Part shown: piece by piece, positions 33,701 through 38,638 of the stretch | Numbering within the stretch: position 1 is the stretch's first letter | Layout of the letters: each line of letters starts with the position of its first letter | Assembly: GCA_020650975.1 (NCBI GenBank) | Contig: JAIPMN010002325.1 | Location: forward strand, 1-38,638 | DNA: 38,638 nucleotides | Direction: 5' to 3' | From: Apostichopus californicus | Lineage: Eukaryota > Echinodermata > Holothuroidea > Aspidochirotida > Stichopodidae | Translations under genes and position numbers: made by a program | Notes under the pieces: model-generated | Databases searched by the model: none | What the model was told of the DNA's origin: nothing | Seen by the model: the letters and a program-made list of their open reading frames with translations, nothing else

Positions 33701-36700
33701 CATTCAGAAGTGCTGGGCGCAGCCGCCCGGTGCCGCCCAGTGTGAGCACATTCCTGCATAAGAAATGCTTGCCAGTTATCCAACTTCTCAACTTGGTTAT
33801 TTAACATTCCCATTACATTTCCCTAATAATGAGTTACGAGTCATTTCTCATTATTGGGTCCCTGGCAAGATCAATACTTCCTGTCCCTGGACGAGGCACT
33901 TTGTCTTCATAGCCTCTCTTCACCCAGGTGAATAAAAACGGCAACATTGAAAATGTGGCGCGCTGAAATGCCCCAGGAGCGACTGTTTGAATCTTGCACA
34001 CTGGGTTCTTTGGTTGTGACAAATAAACAATGACCAGGTAGGGGTTAAGTGTTGTAAAGTCATGTGAGAAGGGCCATGCCTTGATACAAGACGACTGTAA
34101 ACCTTCAACTTAACTTTTTACCTTCCTTTGGTTTCTATGCAACAAATAAAAGCAAGAAACTGGTGTATACTTAAATATATTATTATTACCATCATGATTT
34201 GGTGATATCTGTCACCACTGGCTATTGCGTGTAAGCATGTGGCAATTCTCACACTTCCATTTTGATGTCATCTTACAGCCAATCATAAAATACTACATCC
34301 GTTTATCCGAGAGCTTTATCGTCGACAGCATCACACAAACACATTCCTACAGACCGCCTCCCCTCTGGCAGATCTTCAAGGAGGTAAAGTTTTAAAGACA
34401 GTAGGATGATGTTTTTCTTAGAATTTTATATATATTTCTTTTATATTCCATCTCGTGCCAAAGGGTGCCACATGTACATATGTGGACCTAGATTAAGGGA
34501 TCAACCAGCTGAGTGATATTACCAAATGAATGTGTGTGGGAGGGGAGGGGAGCTTGGTTGAGGAGTTTGTTGATATGAGTTTGACCTCACCTCAAAAAAC
34601 AAATCAAACAACTTTAAAGTTAATTCTGATTGTGTTTGCATAGTACTTTAAGGGACATAGACCACCTGAAAATTGTTTGTCTTTGGGTTGTTAATATTAA
34701 CCTACTTTCATAAAGTTAAAATTTCAAGGATGTCTAGAAATTCAGAGGGTTGCTTGCTTGCATTTTCAGAAATGTCTGTTTATTATTTCTCTGTGAAGGG
34801 AGGTTAATATACTCTAATCAAATAGAGCACAACCTTATGTGGAAAAATATTTGGTTTAATATAGATGGTTTTGGTTGAATTATGTGAGTGGGTCTGAATT
34901 GGCTGTTAAAGTGACATTTGCAAGGTTTGTATGCTTTTTACAGTTTGCTTGCTTTTGCAAAACTACAGTTAATCTCATAGGTAATACTCTCTAATTGATG
35001 AACAGAAATATGATGTGCACAAGATACATGGATTGAAAATGATTTGGGTAAAATAAAATATCATTTCAATGAGTCTGAATTGGCTAAAGTAAAGTTGCAA
35101 GCATGAGGGATATCTTATCAAGATCAAGTGTCTTTAGGGAAGCAGTTCCCTCTCTAAGAATGTATGGCTGCTTAATGTTTTTTCGGTACTCGGTGAATAT
35201 AATTCTGGAAGGTGAACTTGAAATGCATCATCCATATTGTGGATTGTGTGCTCTTTCATGTAAACACACTAGGAATATTACTTTCAATTTATCACTTATA
35301 TCAGGGCCATATGCTTTAGACGTCGAAGAGGTCGGTTATGTTGGTTTATTCAAACTTCGGAACGATCTTAACCGAAAGAGCAAAGACAGACAGAAAGGGG
35401 AGGTTCAGAAACTCCCATTCCCACCCCCTCCCTGCCCCCACGCTCTCCATAAGTTTCGCTCTCTTAGTTTGTTTTGAACAGACTGCATTAATAAACAGAC
35501 ATAATTATGTTTGATTTTATTTGATTCCAGATCAAGCTACAGATACTTAACATCTGGCTGACGTTTGCTGTCTCCTTAACCATCTTTCCGGCCATGATGG
35601 TTGATGTCGTTGCCACTCACAACAGTTCCAATTGGCTCTGGGGGGTCTACTTCACACCCGTCACCTGCTTCCTGCTCTTCAACTTGTTGGATTTCTTGGG
35701 AAGTATCATTCCAGCTTGGATTAAATGGGTAAAAACACTTTGAACTTTTTAATTGGGGTTTCAAATCCTTCAAGCATCTTCTTTCCCCCCCCCCCCCCAT
35801 TAGGCGAACAGTTTGACCAATGCGGTATAACTCAAAAATGAAATAATTGACCAAACCAAGAGGTCAGATGTTTTCATCAAGTGATTTTAAATCTGATTGT
35901 TGAATTTGATGAGATTTGTAACGTCTTGTCAACCAGACATTGTTCACGGTACTATCTAAACACAGCAAATAAAAGGGAAATTGGAAAAACGTTTTAACTT
36001 CTTGAGAGGACATTTCACTACTGCAGCTAATTAACAACATTTTTATGGGATTTAAGTAATTAAAGATCAAATCTGAGGACAAAATAATCAAGCGGGAACA
36101 CAAAAAGGCTGCTTCAGATGATCGTGAAGTAATATTATATTCCAAAAAAAAAACGCAAAAATATTTGTACAAAGTAGTATATGTACATTTTGAGCTGATC
36201 ATTTATGTTACCTTTATAGTTAGTTGACATTAGGTTCTGTATATAACAGTGTTTTGTTAAGTTAGTCATCCATAGGATCTCAAATGATCAGCTGATGTCA
36301 TTAATTTTTAATGTCTTATCAGCTGTATGTCATCATATGTTACTGTCTAATCAGGTGTAGTCGTCATTATACACATAATGAATGGTTATGAGTGCAATAG
36401 TGCAAATATTTCATGAGTTGAAAGATGGAAAATTACATCTTTCAACATCTTTACAAAAATTACATCTTTCAACGAATGAAATATTTGCACTATTGCACGA
36501 ATGGAAACCATTCATTATTTGTTTTATACAACACCTTCAAATTTGGATATAATTGGATGTAAAATGCACTCATGCAACAGATTGTTTTGAACAGACAGGT
36601 TTCTCTGCTCTCTTACCATTGAAAAAAGTGCTATCTAAAAAGTATAACCCATGGTTCTATTTCATAGAGTGCAATAGAGCGGATTTTGCATGCAGTCGAC

Positions 36701-38448
36701 GAGCACTTGACCAATCAAATGGCCGGAATATAATTAGGTGTTGTATAAATGTTAATGTCTAATGGATAAGCCATCTCCACATACTTCTTACTGGAGCCAT
36801 TAGGTCATTGTCTCACTTACTTATTAAAACTACAGTAATGAAACTTGTCCCGAAGGTAATGAGGGCGGAATTGAAGATAGTCTTCCGATGTGTGACCTAC
36901 TGAATTCACTTTGGCTTCGGCTTTGAGTACAACGTTTCTCTATGCTGCCGAAATGCCAGCCTTAATTAGTTGATAAACAAACAATACATCTGACGATTAT
37001 TTAATATTAGTATACGATAGCATTAATATGAATTCAATGTACATATTTAAATTATTCAGTTGTTTGTTTATTTTTCTCTTTGACCTGCAGCCCTCGAGAC
37101 ATAGGACCTGGATCCTGGTGGTGTCTAGAATCGTATTGATCCCCTTGGTCATGTTCTGTAACTACAGACCAGAGACTCGATCTCTACCGGTGCTGTTCCA
37201 TAACGACTACATCTACATACTGATTGTGTCCTTCATGTCGTTATCCAACGGGTACCTCAAGACCACGATCATGATCGATTCACCCAAGTAAGCCAATTTA
37301 TACTGATAGTAGTTGTATTTAGTGAATCGGACCCCTCTTCTGTTGGATCAAAGAATAAACACTTTGGCAAGGGTGAAAAAAACTGCAAAGCAACAAAGTT
37401 AGCAAATCCACACACTCACCAGTGGGACATTCAAAGTTAAAGATCCTCAGTATTGCCTTCAAATATTCTAGAAATAAATTATGGTCACTGAAGTTCAAAC
37501 TTCAAAAGGCATTTAACTGCCACCATCAAAGCTTTGTATTTTCTCTTCTCACTGAGACCTTAAGGTGACTAATCAAACAATACTGAAACTCTATGAATAA
37601 TCTGTACATTTCAGAAACAGGCATGAGCTTTTTCCGCGAACTGGCGGAATAACTGTGATTTCTTTTCTACCTGGGGAACAAAAACTATTATCCTAACACA
37701 CTGTAGCATACGCAAACTGGAGCCTATACCGTAATTTTTGCAAAGTTCAGAATTTTTTTTTTACCCCAGGCTCATCCCTGCAAAAAGTACTTTTTTAAAG
37801 CCTTTTAGCAATATTAACCATGATAACATTATAGGCTGGTACTGGACACAACTGCAAGTCCATCATAGTAACAACAATTAACCCTCAGAGACAGCAGCAA
37901 AGATTAAGATTAACAAGTCACACCAAGACATCAAGAGAGGAACAACTGAATAAACAGATAGATGATAACGACAGAGTATTCAAGAAAACTGAACACTCAG
38001 AGACTAGAAATGTCAACTACAGAGTATCAAGAAACTGAGCACTATGAGACTAGGAACAACTGAATAAACAGATAGATGTCAACTAAAAATTCTTCAATGA
38101 ACTGAACACTATGAGACTAGAACTGTGACGAGGACAACATATATTCACTAAACACTTGCATCAAAAGTTGACAACAATCCGGAGGTCAGAATATGACCTT
38201 CTTTCTGTAACACTTTGCTTGGAGAGAGGTGGGAGGGAGGGACTAAATTCATTCCACCACGTTCCTCCTTCCACCCCTCTCCCTTTCCCTACAATGTATA
38301 CCAATCTAATCCAGTACATTCACTTTTTTGCAGACATTTGTCTAATCCAGAGTGGGCCAGCAAAGCAGCCGCCATGATGGTCCTCTTTCTGGTTCTGGGA
38401 ATATTCACGGGCCTTCAATTTTCGATGGTGGTCGCCCATGTGGTCTGA
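6398..38448 (+). CDS. SLC29A: Equilibrative nucleoside transporter (SLC29/ENT family), 12 coding exons, 517 aa
   Basis: Predicted facilitative carrier for nucleosides, and possibly nucleobases, across the plasma or an endo-lysosomal membrane. Exons join as 6398-6744, 11363-11444, 15096-15229, 16149-16240, 22574-22624, 30517-30602, 32167-32215, 32875-32972, 34279-34383, 35531-35728, 37091-37287, 38334-38448. All introns are GT-AG and phases agree (2,0,2,1,1,0,1,0,0,0,2). Residues 1-115 are hydrophilic. Hydrophobic segments lie near 117-138, 163-184, 191-214, 219-247, 254-280, 285-313, 351-373, 385-407, 421-437, 453-473 and 488-513, which fits the 11-TM ENT topology. Landmarks: GTLLPWN (130-136), GAGAIYQ (236-242), GQGLGG (263-268), FNLLDFLG (398-405), CNYRP (437-441), SNGYL (466-470). 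Sequons NLS (152-154) and NSS (379-381) fall in predicted outside loops. The start has a good context (GCC before ATG, G after). Oddities: a long N-terminus, short first outer and TM6-7 loops, and S406 in place of the family arginine. ENT1/2/3 clade is likely and ENT4 unlikely. The exact paralogue is not resolved. Confidence 0.94.
7440..8200. promoter_or_regulatory. CpG-rich patch in intron 1, possible alternative promoter or enhancer
   Basis: CpG is frequent here compared with the rest of the intron, most clearly around 8020-8070 (TACGTACGTTCG, CTCGTCG, GCGGTCG). No coding first exon with a suitable phase was recognised. The assignment rests on composition only. Confidence 0.25.
8092..8176. 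repeat. Two adjacent perfect hairpins with a 20-bp direct repeat
   Basis: A 20-bp sequence (AACTAGCGATACTACAAAGG) occurs exactly at 8092-8111 and 8133-8152. Hairpin 1 pairs ACTACAAAGGT (8102-8112) with ACCTTTGTAGT (8122-8132). Hairpin 2 pairs GGAACAATACAT (8151-8162) with ATGTATTGTTCC (8165-8176). Confidence 0.85.
8960..9049 (-). mobile_element. DNA transposon terminus fragment
   Basis: The right edge reads, on the minus strand, CAGTGGCGTAACCAG followed by G- and C-run sequence. CAGTGGCGTAGC-type ends are common in animal DNA transposons, from memory. The other end was not identified. Confidence 0.45.
10923..11110 (+). repeat. Dispersed repeat family X, copy 1
   Basis: Begins ATTTACTTCG, then CTCGCTTACCTGTCTCC, a C10 run, and GCCCTTCCTTCTCATTCTACC. 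The same order of words recurs at 14568 and 17441, defining a family of about 190 bp. No terminal repeats or polymerase III boxes were recognised. Confidence 0.7.
11363..11444 (+). CDS. SLC29A: ENT coding exon 2 (TM1)
   Basis: Encodes residues 116-143. The acceptor is ...GACATAG and the donor is GTAAGT. It carries the most diagnostic ENT motif, GTLLPWN, followed by CFITAEA. W135 aligns with hENT1 W29. I139 aligns with hENT1 M33, where hENT2 has isoleucine. An in-frame ATG at 11367-11369 (M118) lies at the beginning of the exon. Confidence 0.95.
12539..12546. promoter_or_regulatory. CRE-type palindrome TGACGTCA
   Basis: Perfect match to the CREB/ATF site, inside intron 2. A second perfect copy is at 27663-27670. 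Function is not shown. Confidence 0.2.
14568..14750 (+). repeat. Dispersed repeat family X, diverged copy 2
   Basis: Keeps ATTTACTTC, CTTACCTGTCTCC, AGCACTGTG, GGGGTCAATG, GCCCTTCCTT and CTACCATCC in the same order as the other copies, but is more diverged and has no poly-C run. Confidence 0.55.
15096..15229 (+). CDS. SLC29A: ENT coding exon 3 (first outer loop and TM2)
   Basis: Encodes residues 144-187 and two bases of codon 188. It begins after a pyrimidine-rich TTTTTCACCCAG acceptor and ends at GTGAGT. The first half is a short hydrophilic loop of about 21 residues with sequon N152-L-S; hENT1 has a loop of about 41 residues that is glycosylated at N48. TM2 follows and ends in FFPPK. Confidence 0.93.
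15230..16148 (+). other. SLC29A: Intron 3 (919 bp)
   Basis: GTGAGT...TTTTCAG. AT-rich with no recognisable element. Confidence 0.85.
16149..16240 (+). CDS. SLC29A: ENT coding exon 4 (TM3)
   Basis: Encodes residues 188-218 plus one base. The acceptor is TTTTTTTCATTTTCAG and the donor is GTAAGT. The exon is one hydrophobic helix after SNR; R191 aligns with hENT1 R111. The end, IDTSD continuing into W-P in exon 5, resembles the ENT3 stretch VDTSSW. Confidence 0.93.
16553..16628 (+). repeat. 38-bp tandem duplication
   Basis: Two adjacent units starting ACACATTCTTAAAGATAG (16553-16590 and 16591-16628) differ by one base. Confidence 0.9.
17441..17703 (+). repeat. Dispersed repeat family X, copy 3, split by the gap
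   Basis: Starts ATTTACTTTG and follows copy 1 closely up to the N run. After the N run, the 3' half (GCCCTTCCTTCTCATTCTACC) appears a second time after a C15 tract. Confidence 0.75.
17600..17609. other. Assembly gap (10 N)
   Basis: Ten undetermined bases, with near-identical sequence of about 47 bp on either side. Confidence 0.98.
19371..19408. repeat. (TA)n microsatellite
   Basis: A nearly uninterrupted alternating TA tract. Confidence 0.9.
21825..22074. mobile_element. TTAA-flanked MITE (250 bp)
   Basis: TTAA stands at both edges. The left end TTAAAGGTAGTCAGTATAGG continues to GGCCCCAAA; the right end, reverse-complemented, is TTAAAGGTACATGCTGTATT followed by GGCCCCAAA. TTAA target sites with terminal inverted repeats are typical of piggyBac- or Kolobok-type elements. 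It has no coding capacity. Confidence 0.65.
22574..22624 (+). CDS. SLC29A: ENT coding exon 5 (start of TM4, 51 bp)
   Basis: A small exon for residues 219-235 (W-P-G-A-F-F-A-I-T-M then A-T-I-V-V-F-N). It has a TTTTGTTTCATAG acceptor and a GTAAGT donor. It lies alone between the two longest introns (6.3 and 7.9 kb). It is supported by phase on both sides and by the FF-x-I-T-M motif expected at this point in ENT proteins. Confidence 0.92.
23310..23478. repeat. AT/GATAT array flanked by a direct repeat
   Basis: (AT)n tracts broken by TTGATAT at intervals between 23330 and 23440. The array is bracketed by AAAGTAGCTGCAGTTCTTGC and AAAGTAGATGCAGTTCTTGC, one base different. Confidence 0.8.
23505..24053 (+). 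repeat. Diverged tandem duplication of about 200 bp
   Basis: Two copies (about 23505-23713 and 23828-24053) share TTGTTCATGG, AAACCAAA.ATTGA, CAATAAAACAAA and GGGAGGTG.TGGT in the same order. The spacer contains the G14 tract 23805-23818. Confidence 0.65.
26131..26166. repeat. 10-bp CCCCTCCCCA array
   Basis: Three full units and one partial unit. It is purine-only on the minus strand except for one T per unit. Confidence 0.9.
26755..26897 (-). mobile_element. tRNA-derived SINE
   Basis: On the minus strand, GTGGCAGAGTGG (26890-26879) fits the polymerase III A box and GGTTCGATACGC (26825-26814) fits the B box, about 65 bases later. The wide box spacing and the unrelated tail argue for a SINE rather than a working tRNA gene. 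The 3' end of the element is not defined and may reach beyond 26755. Confidence 0.6.
27663..27670. promoter_or_regulatory. CRE-type palindrome TGACGTCA
   Basis: Perfect 8-mer in a locally CpG-richer part of intron 5 (about 27630-27720). Confidence 0.2.
28114..28216 (+). repeat. 24-bp minisatellite
   Basis: ATAAAATACCTTGGTTCT plus a short CT tail repeats at 28126, 28150, 28174 and 28198. The last unit is imperfect, and a partial unit precedes the array. Confidence 0.92.
28940..29268 (+). mobile_element. MITE family M, copy 1 (329 bp)
   Basis: Starts CAGGGATGTGCCCA and ends TGTGGGCACATCCCTG, inverted-repeat ends. It is flanked on both sides by CTCAGC (28934-28939 and 29269-29274), a perfect 6-bp target duplication. 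Inside are a GTCCTGGGGGAG core and a GC-rich subterminal stretch with CTGGGCGGG / GCCGCCCAG. No coding capacity. Confidence 0.85.
30517..30602 (+). CDS. SLC29A: ENT coding exon 6 (TM4 end to TM5 start)
   Basis: Encodes residues 236-264. The acceptor is TTTTTCTATTGATAG and the donor is GTAATT, weaker than those upstream. G238 and Q242 align without gaps to hENT1 G154 and Q158, two residues linked to inhibitor and substrate binding in the human protein. The exon ends in IVGQ, which exon 7 completes to GQGLGG. Confidence 0.94.
30603..32166 (+). other. SLC29A: Intron 6 (1564 bp)
   Basis: GTAATT...CCACAG. A 28-bp minisatellite lies 70 bp after the donor. Nothing else was recognised. Confidence 0.85.
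30673..30744 (+). repeat. 28-bp minisatellite
   Basis: Units starting GCAGCCTGCAATGTCCAG at 30673, 30701 and 30729 (the last partial). The copies are identical, so the array is young or homogenised. Confidence 0.95.
32167..32215 (+). CDS. SLC29A: ENT coding exon 7 (TM5, 49 bp)
   Basis: A very small exon for residues 265-280, GLGGTFVAVLGILSLA. The acceptor is CCATCCACAG and the donor is GTAAAT. It continues the invariant GQG-L-x-G element at the start of TM5, and its phase fits both neighbours. Confidence 0.92.
32216..32874 (+). other. SLC29A: Intron 7 (659 bp)
   Basis: GTAAAT...CTCAG. No element was recognised except the long CT tract of the acceptor. Confidence 0.85.
32875..32972 (+). CDS. 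SLC29A: ENT coding exon 8 (TM6)
   Basis: Encodes residues 281-313. A long CT-rich tract ends in the CTCCTCAG acceptor, and the donor is GTAAGA. It begins AAGDLQKAAVGYF and runs into a long hydrophobic helix ending FLFYL, as in ENT TM6. Confidence 0.94.
32973..34278 (+). other. SLC29A: Intron 8 (1306 bp)
   Basis: GTAAGA...TTACAG. It contains MITE family M copy 2. The remainder shows nothing. Confidence 0.85.
33444..33756 (+). mobile_element. MITE family M, copy 2 (313 bp)
   Basis: Starts CAGGGATGTGCTCA and ends TGTGAGCACATTCCTG (one mismatch between the ends). Perfect 6-bp flanking repeats CATAAG lie at 33438-33443 and 33757-33762. CTGGGCGGCA and TGCCGCCCAG form a 10-bp subterminal hairpin. 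It has the same orientation as copy 1. Confidence 0.87.
34279..34383 (+). CDS. SLC29A: ENT coding exon 9 (cytosolic TM6-TM7 loop)
   Basis: Encodes residues 314-348, with an ATCTTACAG acceptor and a GTAAAG donor. The residues are polar, starting PIIKYY and ending RPPPLWQIFKE, which matches the element just before TM7 in invertebrate ENTs as I recall them. The whole TM6-TM7 loop is about 35 residues, shorter than in hENT1. Both ends are phase 0, so an extra cassette exon cannot be excluded, though I see no candidate. Confidence 0.93.
34384..35530 (+). other. SLC29A: Intron 9 (1147 bp)
   Basis: GTAAAG...TTCCAG. GTCTGAATTGGCT occurs twice (near 34888 and 35072), a short direct repeat. A 124-codon open frame at 35103-35477 has no recognisable domain. 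Confidence 0.85.
35531..35728 (+). CDS. SLC29A: ENT coding exon 10 (TM7 and TM8)
   Basis: Encodes residues 349-414, with a TTGATTCCAG acceptor and a GTAAAA donor. TM7 ends in SLTIFPAMM; the following outer loop carries sequon N379-S-S. TM8 has PVTCFLLFNLLDFLG then S406. The family pattern is D-x-x-G-R (hENT1 D341/R345; lysine in ENT4), so the basic residue is missing here. The serine codon is AGT, one base from AGA or AGG. Confidence 0.95.
36375..36518. mobile_element. Fold-back (long inverted repeat) element
   Basis: The left arm 36375-36427 and right arm 36463-36518 are near-perfect inverted repeats that share ATAATGAATGGTT, GTGCAATAGTGCAAATATTT and GTTGAAAGATG. The loop is about 35 bases. 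The RNA or single strand would form a hairpin of about 54 bp. Confidence 0.85.
36522..36749. mobile_element. Putative MITE with 14-bp inverted ends
   Basis: TTTATACAACACCT at the left and AGGTGTTGTATAAA at the right are perfect inverted repeats enclosing about 200 bp. It directly adjoins the fold-back element and the two may be one composite element. Target duplication is not clear. Confidence 0.5.
37091..37287 (+). CDS. SLC29A: ENT coding exon 11 (TM9 and TM10)
   Basis: Encodes residues 415-479 and two bases of codon 480, with a TTGACCTGCAG acceptor and a GTAAGC donor. It includes R427 and IPLVMFCNYRP in TM9, the LPVLFHND segment, and SNGYL (466-470) in TM10. All of these are standard C-terminal ENT landmarks. 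Confidence 0.95.
37288..38333 (+). other. SLC29A: Intron 11 (1046 bp)
   Basis: GTAAGC...TTTGCAG. It contains the minisatellite at 37939-38122. The rest is unremarkable. Confidence 0.85.
37939..38122 (+). repeat. Minisatellite-like array, imperfect units of about 65 bp
   Basis: AACTGAATAAACAGATAGATG recurs at about 37944 and 38058. CACTATGAGACTAG-type unit ends occur near 38005, 38052 and 38120. The middle unit is shortened. Confidence 0.8.
38334..38448 (+). CDS. SLC29A: ENT coding exon 12 (TM11 and stop)
   Basis: Encodes residues 480-517 and the TGA stop at 38446-38448, after a CACTTTTTTGCAG acceptor. A short polar run (HLSNPEWASKAA) leads into the last helix and the protein ends VVAHVV. 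A helix that ends almost at the C-terminus is normal for ENTs. Confidence 0.94.
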
Positions 38449-38638
38449 AGTTTTGACTAGTCATCAAATCTGACAGCAATCTTACTACCTTCCACCGCGT
38501 AGTGACGCCAGACCAGAATATCGTGTGAGCCTCGGCTCTAAAAAATGGTCACCTTGCTATCTAAGAACTATAATCATCTGAAGCCTGTCAAAACCTTAAG
38601 AGTGTACCCTACCAGATCACCAAAGAAATTTCATATAT
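38449..38638 (+). other. SLC29A: Start of 3' UTR, truncated by the window
   Basis: No AATAAA or ATTAAA signal is visible after the stop, so the transcript probably extends past the window. Confidence 0.6.

Larger units (their letters stand above)
35729..37090 (+). other. SLC29A: Intron 10 (1362 bp)
   Basis: GTAAAA...CTGCAG. It contains a C14 tract (35785-35798) and the fold-back structures at 36375-36749. Confidence 0.85.

Noticed and set aside
33455-33761. Open frames on both strands of about 80 codons
   Set aside because: They are translations of MITE family M copy 2.
35103-35477. 124-codon open frame in intron 9
   Set aside because: No recognisable motif, ends in a proline run translated from a C-rich tract, and the flanking exons join in phase without it.

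Overview
The window is eukaryotic, animal-type DNA. It is AT-rich, carries long GT-AG introns and many dispersed repeats, and has no bacterial gene organisation. I found one protein-coding gene, on the + strand, and it fills about the last 32 kb. The gene encodes an equilibrative nucleoside transporter (ENT, SLC29 family). Twelve coding exons (6398-6744, 11363-11444, 15096-15229, 16149-16240, 22574-22624, 30517-30602, 32167-32215, 32875-32972, 34279-34383, 35531-35728, 37091-37287, 38334-38448) join without a frame break into 1554 nt, giving 517 residues plus a stop. Every intron is GT-AG and the reading phases match at all eleven junctions. The repeat content (hAT-like and TTAA-type MITEs, a tRNA-derived SINE, poly-C/poly-G tracts, clustered TAGGCCTA words) would suit a marine invertebrate, possibly an echinoderm or another non-vertebrate deuterostome, but the sequence does not settle the species.

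Layout. Positions 1-4180 are non-coding and contain repeat debris and one MITE-like element. Positions 4180-5180 are visibly richer in CpG and are the best candidate for the promoter and an untranslated first exon. A strong splice acceptor at 6324-6354 shows that the exon with the start codon is not the first exon. Intron 1 holds a second CpG-rich patch (about 7440-8200) with paired hairpins. Introns 4 and 5 are the longest and carry most of the repeats and the only assembly gap (17600-17609). From 30.5 kb onward the exons are closer together. The stop codon is at 38446-38448 and the 3' UTR runs off the window without a visible AATAAA.

Protein. It has a 115-residue hydrophilic N-terminus followed by 11 predicted membrane helices with the family landmarks: GTLLPWN in TM1, the TM4-TM5 GAGAIYQ / GQGLGG segment, D402 in TM8 and SNGYL in TM10. 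By recall-based comparison it belongs with ENT1/2/3 rather than ENT4. Its odd features are the long N-terminus with two tyrosine sorting-type motifs inside a small internal duplication, and a serine (S406) where the family's TM8 D-x-x-G-R signature has arginine.

I did not find a convincing undescribed biological system. The best leads are the S406 substitution, the unusual N-terminus, and a set of small DNA transposons: two copies with perfect 6-bp target duplications plus a diverged relative, one TTAA-flanked element, and one fold-back element.
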